Source: VXYL01 sp965243095
Lineage (GTDB): Bacteria; Pseudomonadota; Gammaproteobacteria; Pseudomonadales; Azotimanducaceae
Assembly (NCBI GenBank): GCA_965243095.1
Contig: OZ251530.1
Coordinates: 992,001-1,056,000 of the forward strand
Direction of reading: 5' to 3'
Length of the DNA: 64,000 bases
This document shows, in pieces, positions 8,666 to 17,087 of this stretch (positions are counted from its first letter, which is position 1; each line of letters begins with the position of its first letter). The notes below the pieces were generated by a model. The model saw only the letters and a list, made by a program, of their open reading frames with translations. It was not told the DNA's origin and searched no databases. Both the position numbers and the translations under genes were made by a program.

Positions 8666-8809
8666 CCGACACGGACGGGTGTACGACAGATCTTTGGTAA
8701 GGATGTCGGCGCCAAGCCGGGAAACGCAGGCGTTCCGCCTGCATGCGGGCGAGACGCCCGCGCTCCCAGCACCCGTCACCAAAGATATGTCGTACACCCG
8801 ACACGGACG
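8666..8809. mobile_element. Small element with inverted ends, flanked by 12-bp direct repeats
   Basis: The 12-mer CCGACACGGACG occurs at 8666-8677 and again at 8798-8809. Just inside are inverted arms, 8676-8699 and 8777-8800, matching at 22 of 24 positions. The core carries a hairpin (GCAGGCG...CGCCTGC, about 8727-8743) and copy 1 of the 28-bp dispersed repeat (8742-8769). No protein is encoded. The layout resembles a miniature inverted-repeat element with a target duplication. The element fills the gap between the ATPase gene start at 8576 and the end of the Fic gene at 8842. Confidence 0.6.
8742..8769 (+). repeat. Dispersed 28-bp repeat, copy 1
   Basis: One of four copies in the window sharing the palindromic core GCGGGCGAGACGCCCGC followed by GCTCCCAG. 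Copies 1-3 are identical over 28 bases and copy 4 differs only at the first base. All four lie in the same orientation. Confidence 0.85.
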
Positions 8810-8841
8810 CGCCTCGTTGTCCAAGTGCATCGCGCAGGGTG

Positions 8842-10002
8842 TCAACGCAAGGCCAGCTCGAAGCGGGCGCCGCTGCCTTCGCCCGCGCGCGGGGTTGGGA
8901 TGGCCCGCAGTGCGCCGAGCGCCACCATGTCGGCTATGTCCTGGGCCGCGGCTTGCTCGGATACCTTGGCGATGGTGGCGTAGTTCTTTGTGGAGAGGCC
9001 GCCGAGAAGGCCCGTCGGCCCGGCCTCGAACAGGCGTTTGGCCACCTTGCTCTGGTCGGGCGACAGGGCATCGCGGTACTCGTCCCAGAACATCGCCTGC
9101 GCGGCCGCGAACCGCGCCATGGAGAGCATCCCCGCCTGACCGTCGGCGACCATCTCGGCGAAGTGCTTCGTCCAGATGTCCAAGCGCGGTTGCGCGAAAC
9201 GCTGCGACGCTTTGAGGGCGTCGTAGTAGTGCGAGCGGTGCTGTTCGATCGCGGTGGCCAGCGCCGGGGCGATGGGCGATTCGGCGCCCTGCATTAGGGC
9301 CTTGCCGGCGAGTTGGCGGGCAACGCGACCATTGCCGTCCTCGAAGGGATGGATGTCCACGAAGTGGTGATGCGCCCACGCTGCGCGCTGCACCGCGGGC
9401 ATTGGCTGTGGGCCGCCCGGCTCGCTGTCGTTGAACCAACGCACGAAGCGCGCCATTTCGTCCGCCACGGCAGCGGATGGTGGGGCTTCGTAATGCACGG
9501 TTGGCAAGCGCCCGGCGCGGCCGGACACCACCTGCATCGGCTCCGGGTTGGTGCGGTACTCGCCGACGACGTCCAAGTCGATGCGATGTCCACACAACGT
9601 CCGCTGCCACTCCTTCATCTGTTCGGCGGTTAGTGGCTGGCGCCAGGTCTCCATCGTGGAAAGAAGCATCTCGGCAAGGCCCTGTTCGCGGCGGCCGTTG
9701 GGAGCGCCCGGCTCGTCGGGCAGCCCCAGCCGTCGGCGCAACGACGACTGCAAGGACGAGCGCGACAGAAACTCGCCTTCAATGGCCGACGTGGCCCAGC
9801 CATCCCACGCCAAGGCGTCCACGATCAATGTGTTGCGCGCCGTGTCGTCCAATCGCGCCATGTGGCCGCGCAGCGCATCGGCGCTGGCCAGGAAGGCATC
9901 TTCGGCCTCAGGTATGGCGCATCCCCGCGTGATCCGCGGCCAATCGTCGCGCTGCCAGATCCATCGTGCGGCAGTGCGGCGCGGGGTTGGCGCATCGGCC
10001 AT
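8842..10002 (-). CDS. Fic-domain protein (AMP transferase family) with N-terminal inhibitory motif
   Basis: Fic enzymes usually transfer AMP from ATP to a hydroxyl side chain of a target protein. The 386-residue product has the full catalytic motif HPFEDGNGR near residues 218-226. An N-terminal inhibitory motif TSAIEGE lies near 70-76 (consensus S/T-x-x-x-E-G/N), so the enzyme is of the class that blocks itself in cis. The N-terminal part resembles the DUF4172 domain that often precedes Fic, and the C-terminal 90 residues look like a winged helix. The start lies 7 bases after the ABC permease stop on the same strand, so it may be read from that operon. The target is unknown. Confidence 0.9.
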   Translation of the reverse strand: MADAPTPRRTAARWIWQRDDWPRITRGCAIPEAEDAFLASADALRGHMARLDDTARNTLIVDALAWDGWATSAIEGEFLSRSSLQSSLRRRLGLPDEPGAPNGRREQGLAEMLLSTMETWRQPLTAEQMKEWQRTLCGHRIDLDVVGEYRTNPEPMQVVSGRAGRLPTVHYEAPPSAAVADEMARFVRWFNDSEPGGPQPMPAVQRAAWAHHHFVDIHPFEDGNGRVARQLAGKALMQGAESPIAPALATAIEQHRSHYYDALKASQRFAQPRLDIWTKHFAEMVADGQAGMLSMARFAAAQAMFWDEYRDALSPDQSKVAKRLFEAGPTGLLGGLSTKNYATIAKVSEQAAAQDIADMVALGALRAIPTPRAGEGSGARFELALR

Positions 10003-10009
10003 GGGCTTC

Positions 10010-11299
10010 TCAGTCGCTGCGCAGCGCCGTGATCGGATCCAGCGCGGCGGCGCGGCTGGCGGGGTAGGCGCCGAAGAAGATGCCTACGGTGGAGGCGACT
10101 AGGAAGCCGAGGGCCATGGCCATTACCGACACGCTGAAGGCCCAGCCGGCGTAGAGGCAGATGCCGAAGGTTACGGCGATGCCGATGACGATGCCGAGGG
10201 TGCCGCCGGCCATTGCGAGGGCGATGGCTTCGGTGAGGAATTGGCTGCGGATTTCGCCGCGGCGGGCGCCCAGGGCGCGGCGGATGCCGACTTCGCGGCG
10301 GCGTTCGGTTACCGAGGTGAGCATCACGTTCATGGCGCTTGCGCCGCCGACGACCAGGGAGATGCCGCCCACCGCCGCCAACAGCAGGGTGAAGAGGCGC
10401 ATTTGCTGCTGCAGCGCGTCCACCAGCTGTTCGGCGCTGGCGACGCGCACCGGCACGCCGAGACGGTTGAAGTAGCGGCGCACTTCGGCGCTGGCGGCGT
10501 CCGGGTTGGCGTCCGAAACCATTTGCGCCACCACCACCTGAATCTCCGTGCCCACGAACGTGCGCTGGGCGGTGGAGAGGTGAATCATGATGCCGGAGTC
10601 GGCGCGAAACGGAACCAGGCTCGAGCCGCCGCTGCGATCGAGCACGCCCACCACGGTGAACAAGCGCCCGGCCAAGGCGATCGTCTCGCCCACCAGGTCC
10701 TCCTCGCCTTGCGGACCGCCCCGGCGGGCAATCTCCTCCGCCACTTCCGAACCGAGGACGCAGAACGGCCGATGCACGTCCAAATCCGAGATGAAGCGCC
10801 CGTCGCGCACCGTGAGCCGGTTGAGGGCGGCGAAATCCGCCGTCACCCCCAGCATCGCGTTGCTATCCAGACTGCGCCCCCGGTACACCGTGCTGCCGAA
10901 CACCTGCAGCACCGGCGCGGCCAAGGCGATGGTGGCGGTGCGCCCGGGCATCAGGGCGACGTCCTCGGGGCGGATGGGTTTCGGCGCTTGCGCCGGGCCG
11001 CCGGCGTTCTTGTACACCACGAGGGTTTCCGTGCCGAGCGCCTTGAAGCGGTCGCGGGCTTCGGCGCGGGCGGCCACGCCCACCGACACCATCGCCGTGA
11101 CGGACGCTACGCCGAGGACGATGCCGATGACCGCCAGCACGGCGCGTTGCGGGTTGAGGCGCAGGCTCGTCAGCGCTTCGCGGACATTGGCTTTGATGAT
11201 CGAGCTGTTCGTGGCCGCGGGGGCGATTTCCCGCAGCCACTCGGCAACGTGCCGCCAGAGTGCGGCCGCTTGCGCGCGTTGAACCAGTGGCAACCGCAT
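10010..11299 (-). CDS. ABC efflux permease, MacB/FtsX type
   Basis: The 429-residue product has the MacB-like membrane layout. A first membrane helix near residues 55-78 (AVLAVIGIVLGVASVTAMVS) is followed by a large periplasmic domain of about 220 residues. Three helices follow in the last 130 residues, ending in the conserved YPASRAAALDPITALR tail. The motif RRREVGIRRALGARRGEI after the second helix is typical of the FtsX domain. It lacks a fused ATPase. That subunit is encoded 13 bases upstream, and the adaptor before it, so the three form an efflux unit. Substrate unknown. Confidence 0.88.
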   Translation of the reverse strand: MRLPLVQRAQAAALWRHVAEWLREIAPAATNSSIIKANVREALTSLRLNPQRAVLAVIGIVLGVASVTAMVSVGVAARAEARDRFKALGTETLVVYKNAGGPAQAPKPIRPEDVALMPGRTATIALAAPVLQVFGSTVYRGRSLDSNAMLGVTADFAALNRLTVRDGRFISDLDVHRPFCVLGSEVAEEIARRGGPQGEEDLVGETIALAGRLFTVVGVLDRSGGSSLVPFRADSGIMIHLSTAQRTFVGTEIQVVVAQMVSDANPDAASAEVRRYFNRLGVPVRVASAEQLVDALQQQMRLFTLLLAAVGGISLVVGGASAMNVMLTSVTERRREVGIRRALGARRGEIRSQFLTEAIALAMAGGTLGIVIGIAVTFGICLYAGWAFSVSVMAMALGFLVASTVGIFFGAYPASRAAALDPITALRSD

Positions 11300-11312
11300 C
11301 GGCGCCGGCCCT

Positions 11313-12119
11313 TTAGTGGGCCACCGCTTGGGCCGTCGCGCCGTCAGCGGCTTCCTCCCGCAGCACGCCTTCGCTGATGCGCGTTCGCCGGCGGCACTGG
11401 CGATCCACCGCCGCGTCGTGCGTGACGATCACGATGGTCAGCTCCTCCTCCACGTTCAACTGGATGAGCAGGCGCATGATGTCGCGGCTGGTTTCCTGAT
11501 CCAGCGCGCCGGTGGGTTCGTCCGCGAGCAGCAGCGCCGGGGCGCCGATGAGCGAGCGAGCGATGGCGATGCGCTGTTGCTGGCCGCCGGAAAGCTCGCT
11601 GGGCCTGCGATCCGCGAACGCCTCCATGCCTAGGCGCTCCAAGCCGGCCTCCACCTGGCGCCGGATGTCCTTTTGCGGCAGCCCGCGGTACACCAGCGGC
11701 AGGCCCACGTTCTCGGCCGCGGTCAGGCGCGGCAGCAGGTGGAAGGACTGGAACACGAAGCCGATGCGGCGATTGCGCATCACGGAGATCTCGTCGTCGT
11801 CCATTGCCGTTACTTCCTCGCCATCGAGGACATAGGCGCCGCTGCTGGGGCGATCCAGCAGGCCGATGAGGTTCATGAGCGTCGATTTGCCGCAGCCGGA
11901 CGGGCCCATGATCGAGAGCAAATCGCCCCGCGCCACGTCCAAGCGGACGCCGCGCAACACCTCGGTTGCCACCGGGCCAACGGAGTAGCTCTTGCGAACG
12001 TCGTCCAGCCGCAGCAGGCTCATCGGCGCGGGGTCGTCGTGGGTCATGTTGCCCGCCTGCCATGCGGGCGAGACGCCCGCGCTCCCAGGGTTCGTCCGCG
12101 CGGGATCGTCGTGGTTCAT
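11313..12119 (-). CDS. ABC efflux ATPase, MacB/LolD type, with repeat-derived N-terminal extension
   Basis: This ATPase powers the permease encoded next to it. Walker A GPSGCGKS, the signature LSGGQQQR and Walker B LLADEPTGALD with a following H-loop are all present. The conserved domain begins with MSLLRLDDVRKSYSVG at 12023. The reading frame continues upstream to ATGs at 12047 and 12119 that begin near-identical peptides (MTHDDPA and MNHDDPA). A 72-bp insertion carrying the 28-bp repeat duplicated this start region in frame. I use 12119, 22 bases after the adaptor stop, as the likely original start context. None of the three starts has a strong ribosome site, so the true start is open. Confidence 0.85.
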   Translation of the reverse strand: MNHDDPARTNPGSAGVSPAWQAGNMTHDDPAPMSLLRLDDVRKSYSVGPVATEVLRGVRLDVARGDLLSIMGPSGCGKSTLMNLIGLLDRPSSGAYVLDGEEVTAMDDDEISVMRNRRIGFVFQSFHLLPRLTAAENVGLPLVYRGLPQKDIRRQVEAGLERLGMEAFADRRPSELSGGQQQRIAIARSLIGAPALLLADEPTGALDQETSRDIMRLLIQLNVEEELTIVIVTHDAAVDRQCRRRTRISEGVLREEAADGATAQAVAH

Positions 12120-12124
12120 GTTGC
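12026..12124. repeat. 27-bp direct repeats flanking dispersed-repeat copy 2
   Basis: The segments 12026-12052 and 12098-12124 match at 25 of 27 positions and enclose 45 bases that contain copy 2 of the 28-bp repeat. The period is 72 bases, a multiple of three, so the ABC ATPase frame stays open through it. This looks like a duplication made when the repeat arrived. Confidence 0.8.
12061..12088 (+). repeat. Dispersed 28-bp repeat, copy 2
   Basis: Identical to copies 1 and 3 over all 28 bases. It lies inside the open frame of the ABC ATPase gene near its start, on the strand opposite to the gene, where it is read as the peptide GSAGVSPAW. Confidence 0.85.
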
Positions 12125-12141
12125 TGCCACCGGCCATCGCG

Positions 12142-13917
12142 CTAGCTGCCAACGACGATTTCATCACCGGCCTCGATGCCGCTGACGATCTCGACATCGC
12201 TTAGCGTGGTGAGCCCGGCCTCCACCTGCACTTCGCGGATTTCCCCGCTTTCGGGATCCTTGATGGCCAGCCAAGCGCCGCCCTGGCGCACGTCCACCGC
12301 GGCGATGGGCACCAGCAGCGCGTCCGGCTTGTCCTGCACGACCACGTTGATGCGCGCCGACATGCCGAGGCGCAGGCGGGCCCTGGCCGCCGACGCCAGC
12401 GGCTCGATGGTGGCGAATATCTCGAACGCCGGCGTTTGCGACGCCTGCCCTTGGCGCGCTTGGCGGGAGACGCGCGCCACGCGGCCGGCGAGTTCCAGTT
12501 CCGGGAAGGCATCGCCGCGGATGGTCACCGCCTGCGCGACGCTCACCTTCGTCACGTCCACCTCGTCCACCCAGCCGACCACGGCCAAGCCCTCCACGTC
12601 GCCCAGGGTGAGCAGGCGTTCGCCTTGGCCGACGCCCTTGCCCTTCCCCAACACGCCGTCGCCGCGGCCGGCGGTGCGCGCCTGCAGCACCACGCCGGCG
12701 ATGGGCGCTTCGATGGTTGCCTTGTTCAGCACGTCCTGCAAGCTGGCGACGCGCACGCGGGCGTTGTCGCGCTCCAGCCGCGCCACCTCTTGCGCCTCCT
12801 CGTCGCCCTTGGCGAGGACGGTTTGGTAATCCTCCTGCAGCGATTCGTAGTCCAAGGTTTGGCTTGAGAGCTGGCGCACCGCGGCGTCGTGCTCCGCGGC
12901 GGCGACGATGCCTTGCTCCAGCAGCATCTGGCTTTGCTCCACGTTGCTGCGCTGATTGTCCAAGGCGAGCTTCGCCTTGTTGAGCTCGCGGCGCATGCGC
13001 GCGGTTTCGGGGTTGTTCGCCCAGTCCGCCACCAACTCGTGCTGGCGCTCGGCGCGAATGAGGGCGGCTTGCGCTTGGCGCAATTCGCGCTCCACGTCGG
13101 TGGTGTCCAAATCCACCAGCAACTGCCCGGCGGCCACCCGTTCGCCGTAGGTGAAGTGGGTTTCGGCCACCTTGCCGTCCACCGGGCTGGCCACATGCAC
13201 CTCGCGCGCCGGCGCCACGCGGCCGAACAGGGCGATGGTGGAAACCAGGCGTTGGGGCTTGGCGACGACGGTGTAGGTGTCGTCGCCCGTGACGACGGGC
13301 GCTTCGGGGGCGGTTGGGGTGGTGGGGCCGCCCACGTTCCAAGTGGCGATGCCCACCGCGAGGAACAGGGCGATGACGAACCCGGTGGCCACCACGCGCG
13401 TCACCTGCACCTTGCGCAACGCGGCGGTGAGCGTCTCGTTGTTGTCTTCGAGATCGCGATAGGCGGTTTGCAGCTCTTTGTTTTGCGCTTCCAGTTGTTG
13501 CGCCAAGCGATGCTCGGTCTCGCGCAGGGACTGCACCTCGGTGACGTCCGCGAACACCGCGATCACGCCGAGGTTCTCGCCGCCGGCCTCGCCGCTCGAC
13601 GTTTCCTCCCCGCGCAGGTACGAGGTGGTGAGCACGAACGTCCTTTGCTTGCCGTCGACCAGCCCGGAGACCTCGCGCTGCCGGCCCACATCGCCGGCGC
13701 GCACGGCGTCGAGCATCGCCTGGTTGAAGTCGTCCAGCCCCTCGCGGGCCAGCAGCACCTCCGCGAACGTGCGGCCCAAGGCGTCCTCTTGGGCGATGCC
13801 GAGGAACGCGCTGGCGGAGGGATTGAACGTGATGATGCGCCCGTCGGGGTGAACGCTCATCACCCCGTCGCCCATGTTGTCCAGTATGTTGCGGTGAACG
13901 GGAGACTCTCGCTCCAC
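12142..13917 (-). CDS. PAS domain fused to an HlyD/MacA-like efflux adaptor
   Basis: The 591-residue product has an unusual order. Residues 8-128 form a PAS fold (ILDNMGDGVMSVHPDGRIIT, later GVIAVFADVTE), 128-170 a coiled coil, and 173-193 a membrane helix (VVATGFVIALFLAVGIATW). The rest is a periplasmic adaptor with biotinyl-lipoyl halves (ASPVDGKVAE and IEAPIAGVVL) around a long helical hairpin, then a beta-barrel and the usual VPIAAVDV end. The PAS part would face the cytoplasm and the adaptor the periplasm. As first gene of the efflux operon it may couple a cytoplasmic signal or ligand to assembly of the pump. The fusion is visible in sequence. The sensing role is inference. Confidence 0.87.
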   Translation of the reverse strand: MERESPVHRNILDNMGDGVMSVHPDGRIITFNPSASAFLGIAQEDALGRTFAEVLLAREGLDDFNQAMLDAVRAGDVGRQREVSGLVDGKQRTFVLTTSYLRGEETSSGEAGGENLGVIAVFADVTEVQSLRETEHRLAQQLEAQNKELQTAYRDLEDNNETLTAALRKVQVTRVVATGFVIALFLAVGIATWNVGGPTTPTAPEAPVVTGDDTYTVVAKPQRLVSTIALFGRVAPAREVHVASPVDGKVAETHFTYGERVAAGQLLVDLDTTDVERELRQAQAALIRAERQHELVADWANNPETARMRRELNKAKLALDNQRSNVEQSQMLLEQGIVAAAEHDAAVRQLSSQTLDYESLQEDYQTVLAKGDEEAQEVARLERDNARVRVASLQDVLNKATIEAPIAGVVLQARTAGRGDGVLGKGKGVGQGERLLTLGDVEGLAVVGWVDEVDVTKVSVAQAVTIRGDAFPELELAGRVARVSRQARQGQASQTPAFEIFATIEPLASAARARLRLGMSARINVVVQDKPDALLVPIAAVDVRQGGAWLAIKDPESGEIREVQVEAGLTTLSDVEIVSGIEAGDEIVVGS

Positions 13918-14056
13918 GGGCGCACCGTCCGGCGGTTGCGGTTTCGATGGGAGGCAGTCTAGCGCACCGGCAGCCCCTCTGGGCGCGTTGGTCCAGCAGA
14001 CGAAGAAAGGCGCCGAGCGTGTGGCGGGCGCTCGGCGCAGTCGGCGGCGGCCTTTA

Positions 14057-14075
14057 AGGAGCGGTCGCCGCTCCT
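14057..14075. repeat. Short palindrome, REP-like or weak terminator
   Basis: AGGAGCGG and CCGCTCCT form a perfect 8-bp stem around the loop TCG. It lies 30 bases past the end of the small secreted protein gene on the minus strand. No T-run follows, so termination is uncertain. Confidence 0.45.
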
Positions 14076-14104
14076 ACCGTGCCCGCCGCCGGCTTTTCAC
14101 ACCG

Positions 14105-14551
14105 CTACCTCGGGTATTTCGACCAATCGCAACTGGGCGTCACGCTAATCGATGCGCCGGCGCAAGAGGTCAGCTGCCCGGTCACCGTGACGACCTGCGT
14201 AACGCTCTGCATGCCTTGCGGGGCGCTGCTCATGAGACATTGCCAGTCCGAGGTGTAGGAGCCCAAGTCGTGATCCTTGCGGACGTTGATGCCCTCGTGG
14301 TTGCTGGTACAGCCGAAGATGCGGTGGCTGTTTTGCGCCAGCACTTGGTAGTTCTCCACCACGGATCCGGAGCACTTCGTGCTGATCGAGACGTTTTGGG
14401 CGCAGGGGTACGGGTCGTCCTCCGTGGCATTCGTGGTGTCCAACGTGGTGTCGTTGACGACCTTGTACCAGCGGATGTTCGGTTCGGTTTGGGCGGACGC
14501 GGCGAGCGTCAAGGTTACGGCGGCCAAGGCCGCGATTCCGAGAACACGCAT
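14105..14551 (-). CDS. Small secreted cysteine-rich protein, unknown function
   Basis: The 148-residue product starts at the ATG at 14551, which follows a good AAAGGAG site with 8 bases spacing. The first 20 residues (MRVLGIAALAAVTLTLAASA) form a signal peptide. The mature part has a threonine-rich stretch (VVNDTTLDTTNATEDD) and eight or so cysteines. It ends with a TVTG...SCDW pattern that faintly recalls the three secreted paralogs at 48772, 52195 and 52932 (N-T-T-T near the start, a T-G-S-G segment and a cysteine near the end). The relation is weak and I would not call it a family member without a profile search. Function unknown. Confidence 0.75.
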   Translation of the reverse strand: MRVLGIAALAAVTLTLAASAQTEPNIRWYKVVNDTTLDTTNATEDDPYPCAQNVSISTKCSGSVVENYQVLAQNSHRIFGCTSNHEGINVRKDHDLGSYTSDWQCLMSSAPQGMQSVTQVVTVTGQLTSCAGASISVTPSCDWSKYPR

Positions 14552-14657
14552 TCCACTCGCTCCTTTGGGCGGTAGGTTGAAGTGCGCGCACCCTACACCC
14601 AACCGCGGCGCCGTGCAAGCAAAACGTGCGTGTTGAATGGCGGCGGCGCCCCGGAGG

Positions 14658-15098
14658 CTAAGCTCTGGCGTCGTGTACGACCAGAGTCGGATCCCTGCCG
14701 AGATGCCGCAGGGCGTCGTCGAGCACTCTCGTCGTGGTCGCATGCGCGGGGTTCAGCAGTCGCTCGACGTCGCGTTCCGTCAACTGCAGAGCCTCGGCAA
14801 ACCGGCCTGTGGACGTGCCGGCGTCCCTATAGGCATCGTAGAGCGCGGCCTTCAACGCGATCTGCAGCGGCGGGTGGACGACGATTTGCGCTTCGCCCTT
14901 GGGCGACGGGTCGGGCAAAGCCGCGCCCTCCCGAATGGTCGTCGCGATCAGTTCGCGCAGCAGGTCGGTGGCTTCGCGCAATGCCTCCTTCGGGGAAGCA
15001 CCGTCCGTGGCTCCCCAACCAAAGTCCGGGAAAAACGCCACATAGCGTCCGTCCTCGTCCCTTTCGAGGGTGACCGGGTAGTCGTAGCTCTTGGGCAC
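14658..15098 (-). CDS. hicB: HicB antitoxin with C-terminal DNA-binding helix-turn-helix
   Basis: The 146-residue product begins with the HicB fold (YPVTLERDEDGRYVAFFPDF, then GATDGASPKEALREATDLL). It continues into a helical domain (about residues 80-140) resembling the HTH found in the longer HicB group. HicB blocks the HicA toxin and represses the operon. It follows hicA by 23 bases on the same strand. This toxin-first order is usual for hicAB. Confidence 0.88.
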   Translation of the reverse strand: MPKSYDYPVTLERDEDGRYVAFFPDFGWGATDGASPKEALREATDLLRELIATTIREGAALPDPSPKGEAQIVVHPPLQIALKAALYDAYRDAGTSTGRFAEALQLTERDVERLLNPAHATTTRVLDDALRHLGRDPTLVVHDARA

Positions 15099-15121
15099 GG
15101 TTGATCGCCTCTTCGTCCAGA

Positions 15122-15334
15122 CTAAAAGTCAGCCTTGTCTATGTCCAAGTCCGACAGCATTTTCCTAAGGAGCCCCGCGCCGATCTCGTGATTCCGACTC
15201 TTCACCGTGGTCTTTCGCTCTCCGACGTACAGGGTCCCGTGGGAGCCCTTGCCTCTCGCCGCGTTGAATTCGACATCGACTCCGTTCCTCTTTGCCCAGC
15301 TACGTACCCGCCGCATGAACTCCGCCGCTCGCAT
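15122..15334 (-). CDS. hicA: HicA mRNA interferase toxin
   Basis: HicA toxins are small double-stranded-RNA-binding-fold proteins that cut mRNA. This 70-residue product carries the key segment GKGSHGTLYVGERKTTV with the catalytic histidine, then the tail GAGLLRKMLSDLDI. An internal methionine (MRRVRSW) is an alternative start and would give a length nearer the usual 60. It precedes hicB, so the pair is complete and should be functional. Confidence 0.85.
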   Translation of the reverse strand: MRAAEFMRRVRSWAKRNGVDVEFNAARGKGSHGTLYVGERKTTVKSRNHEIGAGLLRKMLSDLDIDKADF

Positions 15335-15418
15335 AAGCCTACACCCGTGGTTTGCTATTTCCCATTTGCGATTTAGGCCGGTCCCACATCGTCACGAACA
15401 GTTTAACGCCATGTTCCC

Positions 15419-16942
15419 TCAATTCGGTTCCAGTTGTTCCACGCTCTCCACCGTGATGCCCCAAGTGCGCAACGTCGTGCCGAGGGTTTGATCGAGGGAC
15501 GTGAGGGCGTTCAGGTGGGCGATGGTGGCGTCTAGTTCGCTGTTTTGGGCGCGCACCAGGTCGTCCTCGAACAGGATCATGCGGAAGTTGGTGGTGAGGC
15601 CCAGGTTCAGCCGCCGTCGCTCGACATCGAGCGCCTGTTGCGCCAAGGTGGCGGCGCGGGCGGCCAACGCGACTTGCCGCAGCCGCGACGCCACGTTCCG
15701 GGTGCCGTTGCGCACCGCGATGTCGATGCCTTGGCGCAGTTCCGCCAAATCGTGGTGGGCGCGACGCAGCCCGTTGCGGGCGCTCACCATCCGCGCCCGC
15801 AGCGAGCGGTCGCCGATGGGCACGTGCAGCTCCAGACCGGCGCGGAAGTCGCCATCGTCGACTAGGCGGAACGGCCGGCCGAAAGCGCCGTCGAACCCGC
15901 CACTGGTCCCGGCAACCGCGACCGAGAACGTGCTGGAGAGCGACCAGCGGCGGCTGTTGCGCGCCAGCATCAGTTCGATTTCGGCGTTTTCGATGCGCAT
16001 CTGCGCGGCCAAGTACTCCGTCCGGTTCGCCAGCGCGAGTTCGATGGTGGGTTCCCATTCCGGCCGGGCGTTTTCGGTGGCCAACGCGGTCTCGGCGGGC
16101 GTCACGGCGGTGTCGCTGTCGATGTCGAGCAAGTCGATCAGCGCTAGCCGCGCCGCGTCCAGGCCGTTCTCGGCGTCGACGAGGACGAGTTCCCGCTCCG
16201 CCACATCCCGTTCGGCCTCATAGATGGCCACTTCCGCCATCCGGCCCGCTTGGATGAGATGGCGATTGGTCTCGAGCAGGTCGTTCGCCCGGCCCAGCGA
16301 GCGGCTGCTGATTTCCACGCGCCGCCGCGCCTGCACCAAGCGTCGATAGGCCCGCGCCACGGAGGCGATCACATCGCCAACCGCACGCTCGAACGACAAC
16401 GCGCCCATGCGCTCCGTGGCTCTCGCCAAGCGCACGGATGCGCGCGAGGCGGCCCACCCCGCGCCGCGCAACAGCGGCTGCGAGAAACGCAGCGTTACGG
16501 CGCTGTTGTAGGCGTCCGCGTCATCCCCGGCGCCACTAGCGATGGAATTGACCAGAGAAACGCGCCCGCCGGTGGGAACCTGCATGGTGGCCTCGAAGGT
16601 GGTTACCGCGTCGGTGAACGCCCACTCCACATCGGCGCCATCCTTGGCGAACTGGCGCGACGTGCGGATCTGCAGATCCGGCCAGAACTTGCCTTCGGCC
16701 ACCCACAGAGCGGTGCGCTGGCCTTCGCGGTCCAAACGGGCGTTCAGGAGGCGTCGATTGTTGCGGATGGCGATGGCGATGCACTCGCGGAGGGTGATCT
16801 GGGCATCCTCGGCAGCCGGCGTGGCTGGCGGGGTTGCCGAAACCGGCGCATCCTCCGCTTCCACGGCGAACGCGATGGTGGCGCTGGCCGCCCACACGGC
16901 GGCCACCAAGAGCAAGACTCCGCGCTTTCCCATAATGCCCAT
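15419..16942 (-). CDS. TolC-family outer-membrane efflux channel
   Basis: The 507-residue product begins with a signal peptide (MGIMGKRGVLLLVAAVWAASATIAFA) and then the TolC-type opening ITLRECIAIAIRNNRRLLNARL. Two structural repeats of helices and strands follow, each with long coiled-coil hairpins, as in outer-membrane factors. Such channels form trimers that accept substrates from ABC or RND pumps. Pumps of both kinds are in this window, but none is directly linked. The frame stays open far upstream. I take the ATG at 16942 because of the signal peptide. The leader just before it contains a CTATGGGGC unit repeated three times (about 16939-16970), which blurs the ribosome site. Confidence 0.85.
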   Translation of the reverse strand: MGIMGKRGVLLLVAAVWAASATIAFAVEAEDAPVSATPPATPAAEDAQITLRECIAIAIRNNRRLLNARLDREGQRTALWVAEGKFWPDLQIRTSRQFAKDGADVEWAFTDAVTTFEATMQVPTGGRVSLVNSIASGAGDDADAYNSAVTLRFSQPLLRGAGWAASRASVRLARATERMGALSFERAVGDVIASVARAYRRLVQARRRVEISSRSLGRANDLLETNRHLIQAGRMAEVAIYEAERDVAERELVLVDAENGLDAARLALIDLLDIDSDTAVTPAETALATENARPEWEPTIELALANRTEYLAAQMRIENAEIELMLARNSRRWSLSSTFSVAVAGTSGGFDGAFGRPFRLVDDGDFRAGLELHVPIGDRSLRARMVSARNGLRRAHHDLAELRQGIDIAVRNGTRNVASRLRQVALAARAATLAQQALDVERRRLNLGLTTNFRMILFEDDLVRAQNSELDATIAHLNALTSLDQTLGTTLRTWGITVESVEQLEPN

Positions 16943-17087
16943 AGCTGCCCCATAGCCGCCCCATAGCAGCACGGCGCCAAACGACGAGGAACCGCACGAA
17001 GGCCAGAGGCGACTCCGCCCGAAAACGCACAGTGTACAGTGCCCGCGGCCTCGCTCTTGCGGCGGAGGGGCAAGCGCGGAACGGCCG

